64,000 bases of DNA from Megasphaera coli (lineage in GTDB: Bacteria; Bacillota; Negativicutes; Veillonellales; Megasphaeraceae): NCBI RefSeq assembly GCF_900095855.1, contig NZ_FMIY01000002.1, positions 487,322 through 551,321 on the forward strand, written 5' to 3'. This document shows, in pieces, positions 62,733 to 64,000 of this stretch; position 1 is the stretch's first letter, and every line of letters begins with the position of its first letter. The position numbers were made by a program, and so were the translations under genes. The notes below the pieces were generated by a model. That model worked only from the letters and a program-made list of their open reading frames with translations, was not told the origin of the DNA and searched no databases.

Positions 62733-64000
62733 ATGAAGATCCTTCATTGTCTTGCTCAGCTCCCTATGAAAACGGGCAGCGGCATATATTATGATACGGT
62801 TATTAATCACCTTGCCGAACGGGGACATGAAAATGCGGCCCTCTACGGTGTTCAGGAACCTTTTAGTGTTGAGCTTTCCTGTGTCGCTTCTTTTCCCGTT
62901 CGGTTTAATACGGAAACATTACCTTTTCCCATTGCCGGCATGAGTGATGAAATGCCCTATCCGTCGACAGTGTACAGTGAAATGACAAAAAAACAGATCG
63001 GGCAATATATATCCGTTTTTCGCAGTCGCCTGGAAGAGGCGAGCCGCGCCTTTAAACCGGATGTCGTCGTTACGCACCATATCTTTCTTATGACCGGTGT
63101 CGTGCGCGAAGTCTTCCCGGACACCCCGGTTGTCGGGATCAGTCACGGCACGGACTTGCGGCAGGTAAAAAAGCATCCGCGCTTTAAGGAATATTTGACA
63201 AGCGTCCGCAGCCTTGATGCCTATTGGGCTCTCGGTGAAAATGACAAAAAATTGATGTCGCAAATTTTTGAATTGCCGACGGAACGTATTACGGTTATGG
63301 GCGGCGGTTTTAAAGATACCATTTTTTACAGGGAAGCGGTAGGACAGGAAAAGAAAACGCGGCACCGTAATTTGACGCCTCTTGTCGTATATGCAGGAAA
63401 GATTTCCCGTTCCAAGGGCATTTTTGAATTTATTCAGGCTTTCGCCCGGGCACAGAACGAGTTTTCCCACCGTCACGGCACGGCACCGACCAAGCTTTTA
63501 TATATCGGCAACGGGACGGACGGACAGATTGCCGAATTGAAGGCGCTTTCAGGAAACTGTCCGGAAGTAACGTTCATCCCGGCCGTACAGCAGCACGAAT
63601 TGGCGGCCATTTTGCGGCAAGCCGATTTTTATACTCTCCCGTCGTATTACGAAGGCATCGCCTTAACGGCCGTTGAGGCCATGGCTTGCGGATTGCCGGT
63701 GATTACGACGGAAATCATCGGTCTCATGGAGCTCTTGGGACCGGTTGTCAATAAATCGGGCTTTATTGAATACGTCAAACTGCCGCGCCTTTACGAAGTG
63801 GACAAGCCCGTTGCCGAAGATATTCCCGCCTATATTGAACGCCTGAAAGAAGCACTCTTACGCCAATTCGAGCGTTGGGCCGCCGGCGAAGCAATGGATG
63901 CGCCCGTCTGCGCTGCCGTCGACAGTCATTCGTGGCGGCATATTGTAAAGAGAATGGAAAAAGAATTGGAAATACTTGCAAGTAAATGCAAGGCTGATTG
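62733..64000 (+). CDS. GT4-type glycosyltransferase, 3' end outside window
   Basis: The reading frame is open from ATG 62733 (GAGGTG five bases upstream) to the window end, giving 422 codons. The product looks like a GT-B glycosyltransferase. The N-terminal KILHCLAQLPMKTGSGIYY strand-loop binds the acceptor side. VVVTHHIFLMTG and GISHGTDLRQ lie near residues 110-150. The C-terminal half has LVVYAGKISRSKGI near 215 and EGIALTAVEAMACGLPVI near 307, the E-x7-E nucleotide-sugar motif of GT4. The acceptor and sugar are unknown. The last complete codon is GAT followed by TG, so a stop TGA may lie just beyond the edge. Confidence 0.88.
   Translation, partial: MKILHCLAQLPMKTGSGIYYDTVINHLAERGHENAALYGVQEPFSVELSCVASFPVRFNTETLPFPIAGMSDEMPYPSTVYSEMTKKQIGQYISVFRSRLEEASRAFKPDVVVTHHIFLMTGVVREVFPDTPVVGISHGTDLRQVKKHPRFKEYLTSVRSLDAYWALGENDKKLMSQIFELPTERITVMGGGFKDTIFYREAVGQEKKTRHRNLTPLVVYAGKISRSKGIFEFIQAFARAQNEFSHRHGTAPTKLLYIGNGTDGQIAELKALSGNCPEVTFIPAVQQHELAAILRQADFYTLPSYYEGIALTAVEAMACGLPVITTEIIGLMELLGPVVNKSGFIEYVKLPRLYEVDKPVAEDIPAYIERLKEALLRQFERWAAGEAMDAPVCAAVDSHSWRHIVKRMEKELEILASKCKAD

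Noticed and set aside
1-64000. CRISPR array, prophage, tRNA or rRNA genes
   Set aside because: No regularly spaced repeats, no phage structural or integrase genes and no recognisable tRNA or rRNA sequence were seen while reading; a dedicated scan could still find a short RNA gene.

Overview
The window looks like chromosome from a Negativicutes (Veillonellales) bacterium, most likely Megasphaera or a close relative. The evidence is a Gram-positive-type replicase (PolC), YerC, CsaB and CvfB, together with butyrate-fermentation enzymes (3-hydroxybutyryl-CoA dehydrogenase, a propionate/acyl CoA-transferase and an R-specific enoyl-CoA hydratase). The genus is inferred from gene content only. I saw no rRNA, tRNA or CRISPR array.

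Positions 1-12840 form an AT-rich antiviral defence island. It opens with a four-gene cassette: a SNF2-type helicase (5' end outside the window), a DUF4391 protein, a type III Mod methyltransferase and a type III Res helicase-nuclease. A complete SIR2 plus HerA pair follows. The island ends in what I read as a decayed Kiwa system (kwaA and kwaB), broken by several frameshifts at T runs. At about 12840 base composition changes sharply to the GC-richer core chromosome.

Positions 12851-22008 hold one TrkA with three tandem TrkH-type potassium transporter subunits, then a membrane-stress-type cluster (DUF4178 protein, DUF350 protein, a small Ser/Gly/Arg-rich anchored protein and a glutathionylspermidine-synthase-like ATP-grasp enzyme). 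Positions 22132-32279 run comEA, comEC (nuclease-like domain lacking its metal motif), holA, a VanW protein, polC (without the usual inserted 3'-5' exonuclease), yerC, mscL and an unknown gene. Positions 32523-38715 hold hbd, an operon of GntP permease, CoA-transferase and MaoC hydratase that could feed imported 3-hydroxybutyrate into butyrate formation, then dcd and a P1-family peptidase. A DEAD-box helicase faces them on the minus strand.

Positions 40511-51962 are one long plus-strand run for secretion, translation termination and envelope or division: secA, prfB (programmed frameshift, here at UAA), DUF2993, DUF5693, csaB, ftsE, ftsX, an EnvC-like activator and a Ctp protease. An IS200-type element separates this from obgE, a small membrane protein, nadD, yqeK, an LCP protein, rsfS, cvfB, thrC and an EamA transporter. 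A second IS200-type element on the minus strand abuts the EamA gene and appears to supply its last codons. prfC (minus strand) and a divergent glycosyltransferase that runs off the window end close the region.
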